In this document: positions 6,928 through 14,593 of the stretch, piece after piece
Layout of the letters: each line of letters opens with the position of its first letter
How positions within the stretch are numbered: the stretch's first letter is position 1
Source of the DNA: SKLM01 sp964542755
Lineage (GTDB): Bacteria > Chloroflexota > Anaerolineae > B4-G1
Length of the DNA stretch: 36,277 nt
Direction of reading: 5' to 3'
Assembly: GCA_964542755.1 (NCBI GenBank)
Contig: CAZIWL010000032.1
Coordinates: forward strand, 1 to 36,277
The notes under the pieces: model-generated
Told to the model about the DNA's origin: nothing
The model's input: the letters and a program-made list of their open reading frames with translations, nothing else
The model's database searches: none
Made by a program: the position numbers and the translations under genes

Positions 6928-8051
6928 TGTCCGAGATGACAGCCATTGAACGGGTGAACAAGCACATCAACCTGGAGGAGCCAGATCGGGTCGGAATCGC
7001 CCCGATGGGCGAGTTCTACTACGCCCAACTCGTGGACATGAGCATCGAGGACTTCCTGGTCTATCCCGAAAAGGCTGATGAAGCATTCGAGTACGGGTTC
7101 AAGAAGCACGGCGGCTTCGACATGGCCGAAATCGGCTTCCTCATGGCCTCGTACCTGAGCACCGTGCCCGACGGCTTCTCCACATTCTACCTGGACTGGC
7201 ATTTGCCCGGCCGCGAGCGGGATCCCTACGCCATCCCCAACCTGAACGAGCGGGCGAAGGAAGACCCACTCATGACGGAGGACGACTACGACGTGGTTCT
7301 CAAGCACGGCTGGCACCGCCTCTTCAGCTTCCGACGGGCTGGCATCGAGGACCTGCTCCGCCTGGCGAAGATGGGACCGACCGTGGCGCCCCTGGTGCAG
7401 AAGTGGCGGCAGGAGTACCAGGTGCCGACGATGATCGACGGGCCGATGGGCCAGCCGGTCGGCGCCCTGGCCCGGCTGCGCGGCACCACAAACTTCCTGC
7501 TTGATCTCCGGCGCCGTCCGGAGAAGATGCTCGAGGTGATGGACGTCCTCTCCGACGGGCTGATCGCCTTCAGCTTGATGCAGGCGGAGATGCTCAACGC
7601 TAAGACGTTGATCCTGGGCGGGGGCACAGCAGCCGACTTTATCTCGCCGGCGATGTTTGAGAAGTTCGTGCTCCCCTTCATCCTCAGGAGCGCTCACGCC
7701 GCCGTCGAGGCAGGCTACCAGCTCCAGTACCACTTCGACACGAACTGGACGCCGATGCTGCCTTACCTCAAGGAGCTTCCGGCAAAGTCGGGCTACCTGC
7801 ATCTGGACGAGCGAACCGACATCGTCGAGGCGAAGAAGGTGCTCGGCGATCACCTCTGCCTCTTCGGCAACCTGAAGCCAGCCCTCTTCCGCTTCGGGAC
7901 GGAGGAGGAGGTGGAGCGCCGGGTCAAGGAGATCATCGACGGCTGTGCAGCCGGCGGCGGTCTGATCATCAGCGCGGAGCTGACAGCCGACTCCCGCTTC
8001 GAGCTGGTGGACACGATGGTCAAGACGACGAAGGAGTACGGCGTCTATTAG
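6927..8051 (+). CDS. UroD-family cobalamin-dependent methyltransferase with an unusual metal site
   Basis: The protein has 374 residues and the uroporphyrinogen-decarboxylase-like barrel used by MtaA, MtbA and CmuA methyltransferases (TPMLPYLKEL, LFGNLKPALF, LVDTMVKTTKEYG near the end). The neighbouring corrinoid protein and activator make methyl transfer, not haem synthesis, its likely job. Family members bind catalytic zinc through His-X-Cys and a later Cys. Here the matching segments appear to read H269-F-D271 and A350-E351, and the only later Cys (C311, C340) lie elsewhere. It may use a carboxylate-ligated metal or act on a different kind of methyl group. The ATG at 6927 overlaps the corrinoid gene stop (TGATG), with GGAGG-like bases just upstream. 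Confidence 0.85.
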   Translation: MSEMTAIERVNKHINLEEPDRVGIAPMGEFYYAQLVDMSIEDFLVYPEKADEAFEYGFKKHGGFDMAEIGFLMASYLSTVPDGFSTFYLDWHLPGRERDPYAIPNLNERAKEDPLMTEDDYDVVLKHGWHRLFSFRRAGIEDLLRLAKMGPTVAPLVQKWRQEYQVPTMIDGPMGQPVGALARLRGTTNFLLDLRRRPEKMLEVMDVLSDGLIAFSLMQAEMLNAKTLILGGGTAADFISPAMFEKFVLPFILRSAHAAVEAGYQLQYHFDTNWTPMLPYLKELPAKSGYLHLDERTDIVEAKKVLGDHLCLFGNLKPALFRFGTEEEVERRVKEIIDGCAAGGGLIISAELTADSRFELVDTMVKTTKEYGVY

Positions 8052-8062
8052 AACACCAGGTT

Positions 8063-8175
8063 AGACCCTAAAGGTCTTCAACAAGGCTTCGGACTTGTAC
8101 GCTCCTCTGTCCGGCCGAGCGGCGCAGGCCGTTATGGCTGCTGACGAGACCTTTAGGGTCTGCCGTTTAGGGTCT
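8063..8175. repeat. Inverted repeat AGACCCTAAAGGTCT around an 69-base loop
   Basis: The arms AGACCCTAAAGGTCT (8063-8077) and AGACCTTTAGGGTCT (8147-8161) are perfect 15-bp inverted copies. Each arm is itself nearly symmetric (AGACC...GGTCT). A further direct copy of TTTAGGGTCT follows at 8166-8175. It fills the 136-base space between the methyltransferase and the activator gene. It could be an attenuating stem-loop or a mobile hairpin repeat. Confidence 0.8.
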
Positions 8176-8187
8176 GCCTTGGGAACA

Positions 8188-10023
8188 ATGACACCAGCCA
8201 TGACCAACCCACGATCGTTCACCGTTCTCTTCCAACCCAGCGGCCGCCGGGCGGCTTTCGACGAGCCCCTCACCATCCTGGACGCAGCACGCCAGGCCGG
8301 CGTTGAGATTGCCGCGCCGTGCGGTGGACAGGGACTTTGCGGCCGATGCCGGGTGCGCCTCGACGGAGATGGCCTCTCCCCGCCGTCCGATCGGGAGCAG
8401 GAGGCCCTCTCAGCCGCAGAGCTCGCCAGGGGACTGAGGCTCGCGTGTCAGACCATGGTCGAGGCGGACGCTGGCGTCTACGTACCCGAGATGTCGCGTC
8501 CACGCGCTCAGCAGCTCCAACTCACGGGGCGGACGAACCACGTGGCCCCAAACCCCGGCGTGCACAAGATCCTCGTAGAGCTGGACGAGCCGACGCTCTC
8601 CGATCCGCGGGCGGACCTGGACCGGCTGGATGATGCGCTTGCTTCGCTGGGGGAGTTCCCCCTGGGCAAGATCGAAAGCGCCCTGTTCGGCCGAATCGGA
8701 CCAGCGCTGCGGGAGGCAGACTGGACCGCCACCCTGAGCGTGACCGGCGGCGACCTCATCCACGTGGAGGCCGGGGATGCGACCGACGCCCTGCACGGGA
8801 TTGCCGTCGACCTGGGGAGCACAAAGATCGCCGCGTATCTGGTCAACCTCAAGACGGGTGTGAGGTTGGATGCGAAAGGGACGATGAACCCCCAGATGGC
8901 CTACGGCGAGGACATTGCGAGCCGACTCAGCTACGCGGCAAAACGGGCGGACGGCGCCCGCACGCTGCAGCGGCTGGCCGTCGAGGCCCTGAGTGATCTG
9001 ATTCGATTGCTCTGCGATGAGAATGGCCTGACCCCGGAGCAGGTCCTGAAGGTGGTCGTCGTGGGCAACACCGCGATGCATCACCTCTTCCTGGGTCTAT
9101 CCACGACGTCTCTCACAGCCGCCCCGTTCGTCCCAGTGGCAGCCAGGCCCCTGGGGGTCCGGGCACGCGATCTGGGGCTCCCCACTGCGCCCGGGGCCAT
9201 CGTCAGTTTCCCAGCCCCCATCGCCGGGTTCGTCGGGTCGGATCACCTGGCTATGATCCTGGCGTCTGGGCTGCACGTTCGCCGCGGCGCTTATCTCGGC
9301 ATCGATATTGGAACCAACACAGAGATCTGCCTCTCGGTGGGAGGAGGCATAACGGCGGTCTCGTGCGCCTCTGGCCCGGCGTTTGAAGGCGCTTCAGTCT
9401 GCTGGGGCATGAGAGCGGCACCCGGTGCCGTCGAGCGCATCTGGATCGACCCGAACACCCAAGCAGTACGCATCTCGACCGTTGGCAACGTCGAACCAGT
9501 GGGCATCTGCGGATCGGGCATCCTCGACTGCGTCGCCGGTATGGTCGGCGCGGGCATCGTGAATGCCCAAGGACACATCCAGCGGGATGCACGCGGCGTT
9601 CGGGCGGCAGAGGATGGGCTACCGGAGCTCGTCATCGCTGAGACACCGAAGGGGGAGTCCATCACGGTTGCTCAACAGGACGTCGGGCAGATCCAGGTGG
9701 CGAAGGCGGCCATCCGCTCGGGCATCGACGTCCTTCTGGACAGCTCCGGCATCACGGCCGCCGATCTTGACGGCATCATCCTGGCCGGAGCGTTCGGTAC
9801 CTTCATCGATCCGCTCTCAGCGATGGAGGTCGGCATGCTGCCAGAAGTGGAGCCGGAAATCATCTCGCAGGTGGGGAATGCCGCGGGGGTCGGGGCGACG
9901 GAGATGCTGATCAGCACAGAGCGGTCCTTGGAGGCGCTCGATGTCGCGCGGCAGCTCGACTATCTGGAGCTGACGGTCTACCCAAATTACTCACGCTTCT
10001 TCGCCCGGGCCCTGCGGTTCTAG
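8188..10023 (+). CDS. Corrinoid activation protein: [2Fe-2S] ferredoxin plus ASKHA ATPase (RACo/RamA-like, DUF4445)
   Basis: The protein has 611 residues, close to RACo and AE proteins of O-demethylases. These reduce inactive cob(II)alamin to cob(I)alamin on the partner corrinoid protein at the cost of ATP. Residues 10-95 form a plant-type [2Fe-2S] domain with C45, C51, C54 and C87 (PCGGQGLCGRC, then LRLACQT). A linker and middle domain follow. The ASKHA nucleotide-binding fold begins at IAVDLGSTKIAAYLV and continues with LGIDIGTNTEICL, CGSGILDCVAGM and ILAGAFGTFIDP. The frame is open from 8095, but that stretch covers the inverted repeat. The ATG at 8188 (or 8200) fits homology better. It belongs with the upstream corrinoid and methyltransferase genes. 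Confidence 0.92.
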   Translation: MTPAMTNPRSFTVLFQPSGRRAAFDEPLTILDAARQAGVEIAAPCGGQGLCGRCRVRLDGDGLSPPSDREQEALSAAELARGLRLACQTMVEADAGVYVPEMSRPRAQQLQLTGRTNHVAPNPGVHKILVELDEPTLSDPRADLDRLDDALASLGEFPLGKIESALFGRIGPALREADWTATLSVTGGDLIHVEAGDATDALHGIAVDLGSTKIAAYLVNLKTGVRLDAKGTMNPQMAYGEDIASRLSYAAKRADGARTLQRLAVEALSDLIRLLCDENGLTPEQVLKVVVVGNTAMHHLFLGLSTTSLTAAPFVPVAARPLGVRARDLGLPTAPGAIVSFPAPIAGFVGSDHLAMILASGLHVRRGAYLGIDIGTNTEICLSVGGGITAVSCASGPAFEGASVCWGMRAAPGAVERIWIDPNTQAVRISTVGNVEPVGICGSGILDCVAGMVGAGIVNAQGHIQRDARGVRAAEDGLPELVIAETPKGESITVAQQDVGQIQVAKAAIRSGIDVLLDSSGITAADLDGIILAGAFGTFIDPLSAMEVGMLPEVEPEIISQVGNAAGVGATEMLISTERSLEALDVARQLDYLELTVYPNYSRFFARALRF

Positions 10024-10030
10024 TGGGAGA

Positions 10031-10177
10031 GAACCACGAAGGACAGAAAGAGAGCACCAAGGCACACGAAGCTCGATGTAGGTCCCGGATCCATGCCCGG
10101 CCCCCCACCGGGCGGCAGGTGTGGAAACGCACCCCACATCTCTGAGTCCTTCGTGTGCTTGGTCTCCTTCGTGGTTC
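10031..10177. repeat. MITE-like repeat with 13-bp inverted ends
   Basis: The ends GAACCACGAAGGA (10031-10043) and TCCTTCGTGGTTC (10165-10177) are perfect inverted copies. Inside, GCACCAAGGCACACGAAG pairs with CTTCGTGTGCTTGGT, giving a long imperfect hairpin. The centre holds GGCAGGT-GTGGAAACGCACC (10114 on). The same family recurs at 11738-11846, 14524-14587 and 30320-30432. No transposase is present. The rest of 10024-10495 holds only the palindromes listed at 10390-10439. Confidence 0.85.
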
Positions 10178-10389
10178 CTCTTGGCAGATCCCCACACTCG
10201 ACGGCAGGTTGGCAGACTTGCCCAACACCTAGTTGGCGACAACCACCAAGGACACGACGTGGCACGAACGAGCACCAGGCCCTCCAGATTCGGGTTTCCA
10301 TATCCAGGGGCGCCCCTGTCTGTCATTCACAGACGCGCAGGATGCTTCCACGCACCCCGTCGTCTGGGCGCACACGGACGAGCCCTCAC

Positions 10390-10439
10390 CTCATTCGAAT
10401 TCGAATCCGAGCGATGTTCGCATTGCGCACCCGAATGAG
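10390..10439. promoter_or_regulatory. Palindromes upstream of the MFS gene
   Basis: A perfect 14-bp palindrome ATTCGAATTCGAAT (10393-10406) sits inside a wider inverted repeat CTCATTCG (10390-10397)/CGAATGAG (10432-10439). The site lies 57 bases before the MFS start and could be a regulator-binding site. No convincing -35/-10 pair is seen next to it. Confidence 0.4.
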
Positions 10440-10495
10440 AGACCATCAATCTAGAGACGGGGCAATCAGGCCCCTCACAAGGAGCTACCTCTACG

Positions 10496-11722
10496 ATGGA
10501 TTCAGAGTACAAGGTCTACACCTACCGCTGGGTCAATCTGGTCATCTACACCTTGATCACCTTCATGGCAGGCATGGGTTTCCTCGCTATGGCGCCCCTG
10601 ATGGATACGATGGCCGAGCGCTGGTCCGTCAGCTTTGGTGCGGCCAGCCTCCTCCTATCCGTCATCGGGCTTTTTCAGCTCCTCCTCTCGGTGCCCACGG
10701 GATGGGCCGCCGGTAAGGTCGGCTTCAAGCCCCCCATCGCCATCGGCGCGTCCCTCCTGGCACTCGGGTTCCTCCTGCGGTCCACGGCCAGCAGCTACGG
10801 CTCCTTCATGGCCTACACCGTCGTGGCGGGTCTGGGCTGGGGCCTGATCTGGAGCCCGCTGGGAACGATGGTGGCGACCTGGTTTCCCTCGAGCGAGATT
10901 GGCCTGGCGAACAGCCTCTGGTCCGTAGGATTCCTGGCGGGGCAAGCTTTTGGATCTCTGACCAGCATACCCTTCGTGACCAGCTTCGGTTGGTCACAGA
11001 CGTGGTTGATCTACGGGGTCATCTCCGCGGTGATCGCAGCCCTGGGATGGATCCTGCTCCGGCCGCGCCCGCCGCTGCCTCCCGAGCGCCGGCCGCCCAT
11101 CGAGCCGGCCGGTCTCTGGCAGGGCGCTAAGGAGACCATGAATCGGACAAACGTCGCGCTGCAGTACACGGTCTTCGCGTCGGTCGGATCGCTGGCCGTG
11201 GCGCCGACGCTGGTGCCCCCCTTGCTTATCGCCAAGGGCGTTGCCCCGCCGCTCGCAGGCGTGATCTCCGGACTCTCCCTGGTTGGGGGGACGCTGGGGG
11301 CGCTGCTCGTTCCACCGCTCGCCTTCGCCCGCGGGCGCGTCCGACCGCTGGGCCTCATCTGCGCGCTGCTGGCGCCCATCTTCTTCGTGGGGATGTTCTA
11401 TGTCCCGGTGGATAGCGATGCCCTGGTACCGGTGATAGCCCTGAACCTGCTCTTTGGCTTCACGATGTCGCCGGTCATGTCGCTCTCTATGGGCATCGGC
11501 CAGCTTCAGCCGGGGGTCAACCCGGGGAACGCCGCGATTCTAGCCGGCGTCTTCCTCACGTCCATCGGCGCCGGGGCCACGATCTTTCCGCCGCTCGTAG
11601 GGGGGATCGTCGACACAGCGGGGGTGCAGGCAGGGGCCTGGATGCTGGCCGGGCTGGCCGCCCTCTCCTTCGCCCTCCTGACGGCATTCGTACCGGAGCC
11701 GGAGCAGCCGGCGGGGCATTAG
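10496..11722 (+). CDS. Major facilitator superfamily transporter
   Basis: The protein has 408 residues and twelve predicted membrane helices in two halves joined by a basic, Pro-rich cytoplasmic loop (LLRPRPPLPPERRPPIEP, about residues 186-203). The loop between helices 2 and 3 reads GWAAGKVGFKPP, the equivalent of the family's G-X3-D-R-X-G-R-R signature. GLGWGLIWSPLGTMVATWFP in helix 4-5 fits anion or organic-acid MFS carriers. GGAG lies 11 bases before the ATG. It follows the corrinoid activator on the same strand but is separated by 470 bases with a repeat, so it may have its own promoter. It plausibly imports the methylated substrate or exports the demethylated product. Confidence 0.85.
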   Translation: MDSEYKVYTYRWVNLVIYTLITFMAGMGFLAMAPLMDTMAERWSVSFGAASLLLSVIGLFQLLLSVPTGWAAGKVGFKPPIAIGASLLALGFLLRSTASSYGSFMAYTVVAGLGWGLIWSPLGTMVATWFPSSEIGLANSLWSVGFLAGQAFGSLTSIPFVTSFGWSQTWLIYGVISAVIAALGWILLRPRPPLPPERRPPIEPAGLWQGAKETMNRTNVALQYTVFASVGSLAVAPTLVPPLLIAKGVAPPLAGVISGLSLVGGTLGALLVPPLAFARGRVRPLGLICALLAPIFFVGMFYVPVDSDALVPVIALNLLFGFTMSPVMSLSMGIGQLQPGVNPGNAAILAGVFLTSIGAGATIFPPLVGGIVDTAGVQAGAWMLAGLAALSFALLTAFVPEPEQPAGH

Positions 11723-11737
11723 TCGGCGGCCGGGGCG

Positions 11738-11846
11738 ACCACGAAGGACACGGTAGCGTAGGTCGGGTTTCGATACCTGACACCTCCCGCGGCGGCAGGT
11801 ATGGAAACCTGCCCCACGTCTTCATACCCTTTGTGCCCTTCGTGGT
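11738..11846. repeat. MITE-like repeat between convergent genes
   Basis: The ends ACCACGAAGG (11738-11747) and CCTTCGTGGT (11837-11846) are inverted copies. The core GGCAGGT-ATGGAA-ACCTGCC (11794-11813) is a perfect 7-bp hairpin. It lies between the convergent MFS and M29-like genes, where it could act as a two-way transcription stop. Confidence 0.85.
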
Positions 11847-11865
11847 GGCCGTCGACGCGGCTCCT

Positions 11866-12915
11866 CTACCAGCACCACGCGCCCTTTCGGATGGCGGTCT
11901 CCCCATCGAGAATCAGGTCCGGCTCCGGCTGGACGAAGTCCTCGTGAATGTCCGCCTCCACCGTGCCGCCCATGTGGAAGTTGTCCCCGATGGCGATGTG
12001 CACGGTTCCCTTGATCTTCTCCGCCTCAAGGACGTTGTCCGGGCGCTTCGCGTTGGGGTTCGTTCCAATCCCCAGCTCGGCCAGGTTGCGCCTCCGCCGT
12101 GCCGCAGGATCGTCGCTTCCGAGCTGGAGCGCCTCGCGAAACTCGTCCCCCACCGCCCCGCCCCCGTTGAGCTCGACGACTTCGCCATCCTCAAAGACGA
12201 ACGTCATCTCCGTCTCGAGCTCCGGGTACCAGCCAGCGGGCACCACCAATACACCCTGGCCCGTGCCCTCCACGGGAACCGCATACGTCTCCCCCGCCGG
12301 CAGATTCCCCCACTGTCCGGGTTCCGTACCGTAGCGTCCGTCATCCACCTGCCCCGGTCGGCCCTCGAGACTGAATGTGAGATCTGTCCCATAGTCCGTC
12401 CGGACGCGAACCAGCTCCGCAGCCGTCAGCCGATCCGCAATCACCTGACAGTCCCGCGCGATCTCCTCGTGGTCCACGGCCAGAGGCCCACCGGCCTCCA
12501 GCATGCGCGTCTCAAACCCCGGCATACTCGCCAGACGCACGCCGGCCTCGGTTGCGGCCTCCCGGGCGTCCGTGTGGGAAAGCGAATAGGTCGTGAGGGC
12601 GACGGCGACGTCGGCCGCCTGGAGACGCTCACCGAGGGCCGGATCGGGCTCAGCGCCGTGGCCGCCGGCCGACGGGAAGGGAAAGAACGTCACGTCGCAA
12701 TCCGGAAAGCGGTCAGCTGCTACTTCTGCCACGACGCGGCCCAGCATCGCGCGGGTCAGCATCGACCGGAGCCTCGAGGTCTTCTGGTGCTGCCACTCCG
12801 AGAGCCGGGGTACGTCGCTAACGACCACCAGCGTCTCCCCAGAGCTCAGTCCCATATTGACCTTGAGCATCTCCACCACGCCCGCGGCGATGGCATCCTT
12901 CTCGGGCCAACGCAT
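11866..12915 (-). CDS. M29-like metalloprotein (aminopeptidase T/S family), last gene of the minus-strand island
   Basis: The protein has 349 residues and a two-domain M29 layout. The metal-binding C-terminal half is visible: N-L-P-A-G-E209, the AELGIGTNP loop with E280, V-H306-I-A-I-G, and D-I-H324-E-D326. M29 aminopeptidases use two Glu, two His and an Asp to hold a two-metal centre that removes N-terminal residues from peptides. The fold is shared with 2,5-dihydroxypyridine dioxygenase (NicX), so hydrolase activity is not certain. The ATG overlaps the stop of the upstream GTPase gene by one base (TGATG), so the two are coupled. A second, more NicX-like relative lies at 14594-15637. Confidence 0.8.
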   Translation of the reverse strand: MRWPEKDAIAAGVVEMLKVNMGLSSGETLVVVSDVPRLSEWQHQKTSRLRSMLTRAMLGRVVAEVAADRFPDCDVTFFPFPSAGGHGAEPDPALGERLQAADVAVALTTYSLSHTDAREAATEAGVRLASMPGFETRMLEAGGPLAVDHEEIARDCQVIADRLTAAELVRVRTDYGTDLTFSLEGRPGQVDDGRYGTEPGQWGNLPAGETYAVPVEGTGQGVLVVPAGWYPELETEMTFVFEDGEVVELNGGGAVGDEFREALQLGSDDPAARRRRNLAELGIGTNPNAKRPDNVLEAEKIKGTVHIAIGDNFHMGGTVEADIHEDFVQPEPDLILDGETAIRKGAWCW

Positions 12916-14279
12916 CAGGCATCTCCTTTTTCTGACCCGTCGACAGCTGATGCATCACGCTCTGAGAAGACCGGAGAAAGCACATCCATCAGACCGGGTT
13001 TCCCAATCTCCTGCAGCTCATAGCGCACCCGCTGAGAGGGCTTGTCGATCTCTACAACCCGGCGGAGGTCGATGGGCGTGGCGATGAGGACCACGTCGCA
13101 CGGTGTGTTCCTAATCGTCTCGCCGAGCTCCTCGCGCTGCTTGTCGCTGTAGCCCATGGCCGGGAGGACCGGCCCCGTCGTCGGGTACTTCTCGAACGTG
13201 TCGACGATCGATCCTACGGCGTACGGACGGGGATCGACGATCTCCGCTGCTCCGAAACGCCGTGCTGCCACGATCCCCGCTCCGAACGCCATCCCGCCGT
13301 GGGTCAGCGTCGGGCCGTCCTCGACGACGAGGAGGGACTTGCCGCGCAGGGCTGCTGGATCGTCGACGAAGACGGGCGACGCCGCCTCGACGACAGTACA
13401 TCCCGGCTTGACCCGCGCCACGTTCTCTCGGATGAGGTTGACGTCGTCGGGAGATGCCGTGTCAATCTTGTTGATGACCACCGCATCCGCGAGCCGCAGG
13501 TTCGCCTCGCCGGGATGGTACGTCAGCTCGTGGCCGGCCCGGTGCGGGTCCGTCACGACGATGTGGAGGTCCGGGATGTAGAAGGGAAGGTCGTTGTTCC
13601 CGCCGTCCCAGACGATGACGTCGGCGTCCTCTTTCTCGGCCGCGCGCAGGATCTGCCCGTAGTCGACCCCGGCGTAGACGACCACGCCCCGGTCGATGTG
13701 CGGCTCGTACTCCTCGCGCTCCTCGATGGTGCACTTGTGCCGGTCCAGATCCTCGTACGTGGCGAACCGCTGGCAGGCCTGCTCGGCCAGGTCTCCATAC
13801 GGCATGGGGTGGCGTATGACGACCACGCTCCTCCCCAGCTCCTGGACAAGATCGCAGACACGCCGCGTGGTCTGGCTCTTGCCGCACCCGGTGCGCACGG
13901 CGCAGATGGAGAGCAACGGTTTGGTGGACGCCAGCGTCGTGGTTCCTATACCCATCAGACGGAAGTCGGCGCCAGCGATCAGAACCGCCGAGGCCTTGTG
14001 CATGACGTACTCGTGGGAGACGTCGGAGTAGCTGAAGACAACCTGGTCCACGCCCTTTTCCCGGATGAGGGTATCCAGCTCGCTCTCGGGGACGATGGGG
14101 ATGCCCTCCGGGTACTGGCTTCCCGCCAGCTCCGGCGGGTAGACGCGCCCTTCGATGTCCGGAATCTGAGTTGCCGTGAAGGCGACGACGTCGTAGGACG
14201 GGTTGTCTCGGAAATACGTGTTGAAGTTGTGGAAGTCGCGGCCTGCGGCTCCCATAATGACGATACGGTCTGTGCTCAA
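12915..14279 (-). CDS. P-loop GTPase related to cyclic 2,3-diphosphoglycerate synthetase (COG2403)
   Basis: The protein has 454 residues. An N-terminal Rossmann-like domain opens with IVIMGAAGRDFHNFNTYFRD, the conserved start of this family. The nucleotide-binding domain carries a P-loop AVRTGCGKSQTT (127-138) and the guanine-type motif N270-K-I-D273. The archaeal relative makes the thermoprotectant cyclic 2,3-diphosphoglycerate. Bacterial members are usually found in nitrogen-compound degradation clusters and their reaction is not established to my knowledge. The start is TTG at 14279 with AGGAGG five bases before it; no ATG is nearby. Coupling to the M29-like gene (TGATG) suggests they act on the same substrate, perhaps one activating an acyl or amide group for the other. 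Confidence 0.8.
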   Translation of the reverse strand: MSTDRIVIMGAAGRDFHNFNTYFRDNPSYDVVAFTATQIPDIEGRVYPPELAGSQYPEGIPIVPESELDTLIREKGVDQVVFSYSDVSHEYVMHKASAVLIAGADFRLMGIGTTTLASTKPLLSICAVRTGCGKSQTTRRVCDLVQELGRSVVVIRHPMPYGDLAEQACQRFATYEDLDRHKCTIEEREEYEPHIDRGVVVYAGVDYGQILRAAEKEDADVIVWDGGNNDLPFYIPDLHIVVTDPHRAGHELTYHPGEANLRLADAVVINKIDTASPDDVNLIRENVARVKPGCTVVEAASPVFVDDPAALRGKSLLVVEDGPTLTHGGMAFGAGIVAARRFGAAEIVDPRPYAVGSIVDTFEKYPTTGPVLPAMGYSDKQREELGETIRNTPCDVVLIATPIDLRRVVEIDKPSQRVRYELQEIGKPGLMDVLSPVFSERDASAVDGSEKGDA

Positions 14280-14469
14280 GTGAGCCTCCTGTGACGCACT
14301 AGGTCGTCATTGCACACAAGCTTCGGCCCTCGCGAAAGGCAAAGCCTCCCTCGAGAGACCTCTCGATGCCAAAAAACCACGCTCAAGCGGGATCGCGACT
14401 TGGGTCAGCGGAGCCAAGAGGCGATCAGAGGTCCTCCGCAGAGTCGATTCCGCGGTGCGGATCACGGCT

Positions 14470-14493
14470 AACTCGGGATCTGGCGATCCCTCG
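14470..14493 (+). repeat. Solo left end of the GGATC-palindrome repeat family
   Basis: AACTCGGGATCTGGCGATCC... contains GGGATC-TGGC-GATCCC (14475-14490), the left-end palindrome of the arrays at 1921 and the single copy at 29138. No 43-bp units follow. In the 14280-14593 interval I see only this, the next repeat, and no promoter. Confidence 0.75.
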
Positions 14494-14523
14494 CAAACGT
14501 TATGTGTAATAGGCTGGTGGAGC

Positions 14524-14587
14524 GGCAGGTATGGAAACCGGCCCTCCATCCTTATGCCCTTCGTATCCTTTGTGTCCTTCGTGGTTC
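14524..14587. repeat. Half copy of the AACCACGAAGGA repeat family
   Basis: The core GGCAGGTATGGAAACCGGCC (14524-14543) is followed by the right end TCCTTCGTGGTTC (14575-14587). The left end is missing. It lies just past the stop of the NicX-like gene. Confidence 0.75.
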
Positions 14588-14593
14588 CTGCGT

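Noticed and set aside
8095..8187. N-terminal extension of the corrinoid activator
   Set aside because: The extension is encoded by the inverted repeat and is not part of the ferredoxin domain; starts at 8188 or 8200 fit better.
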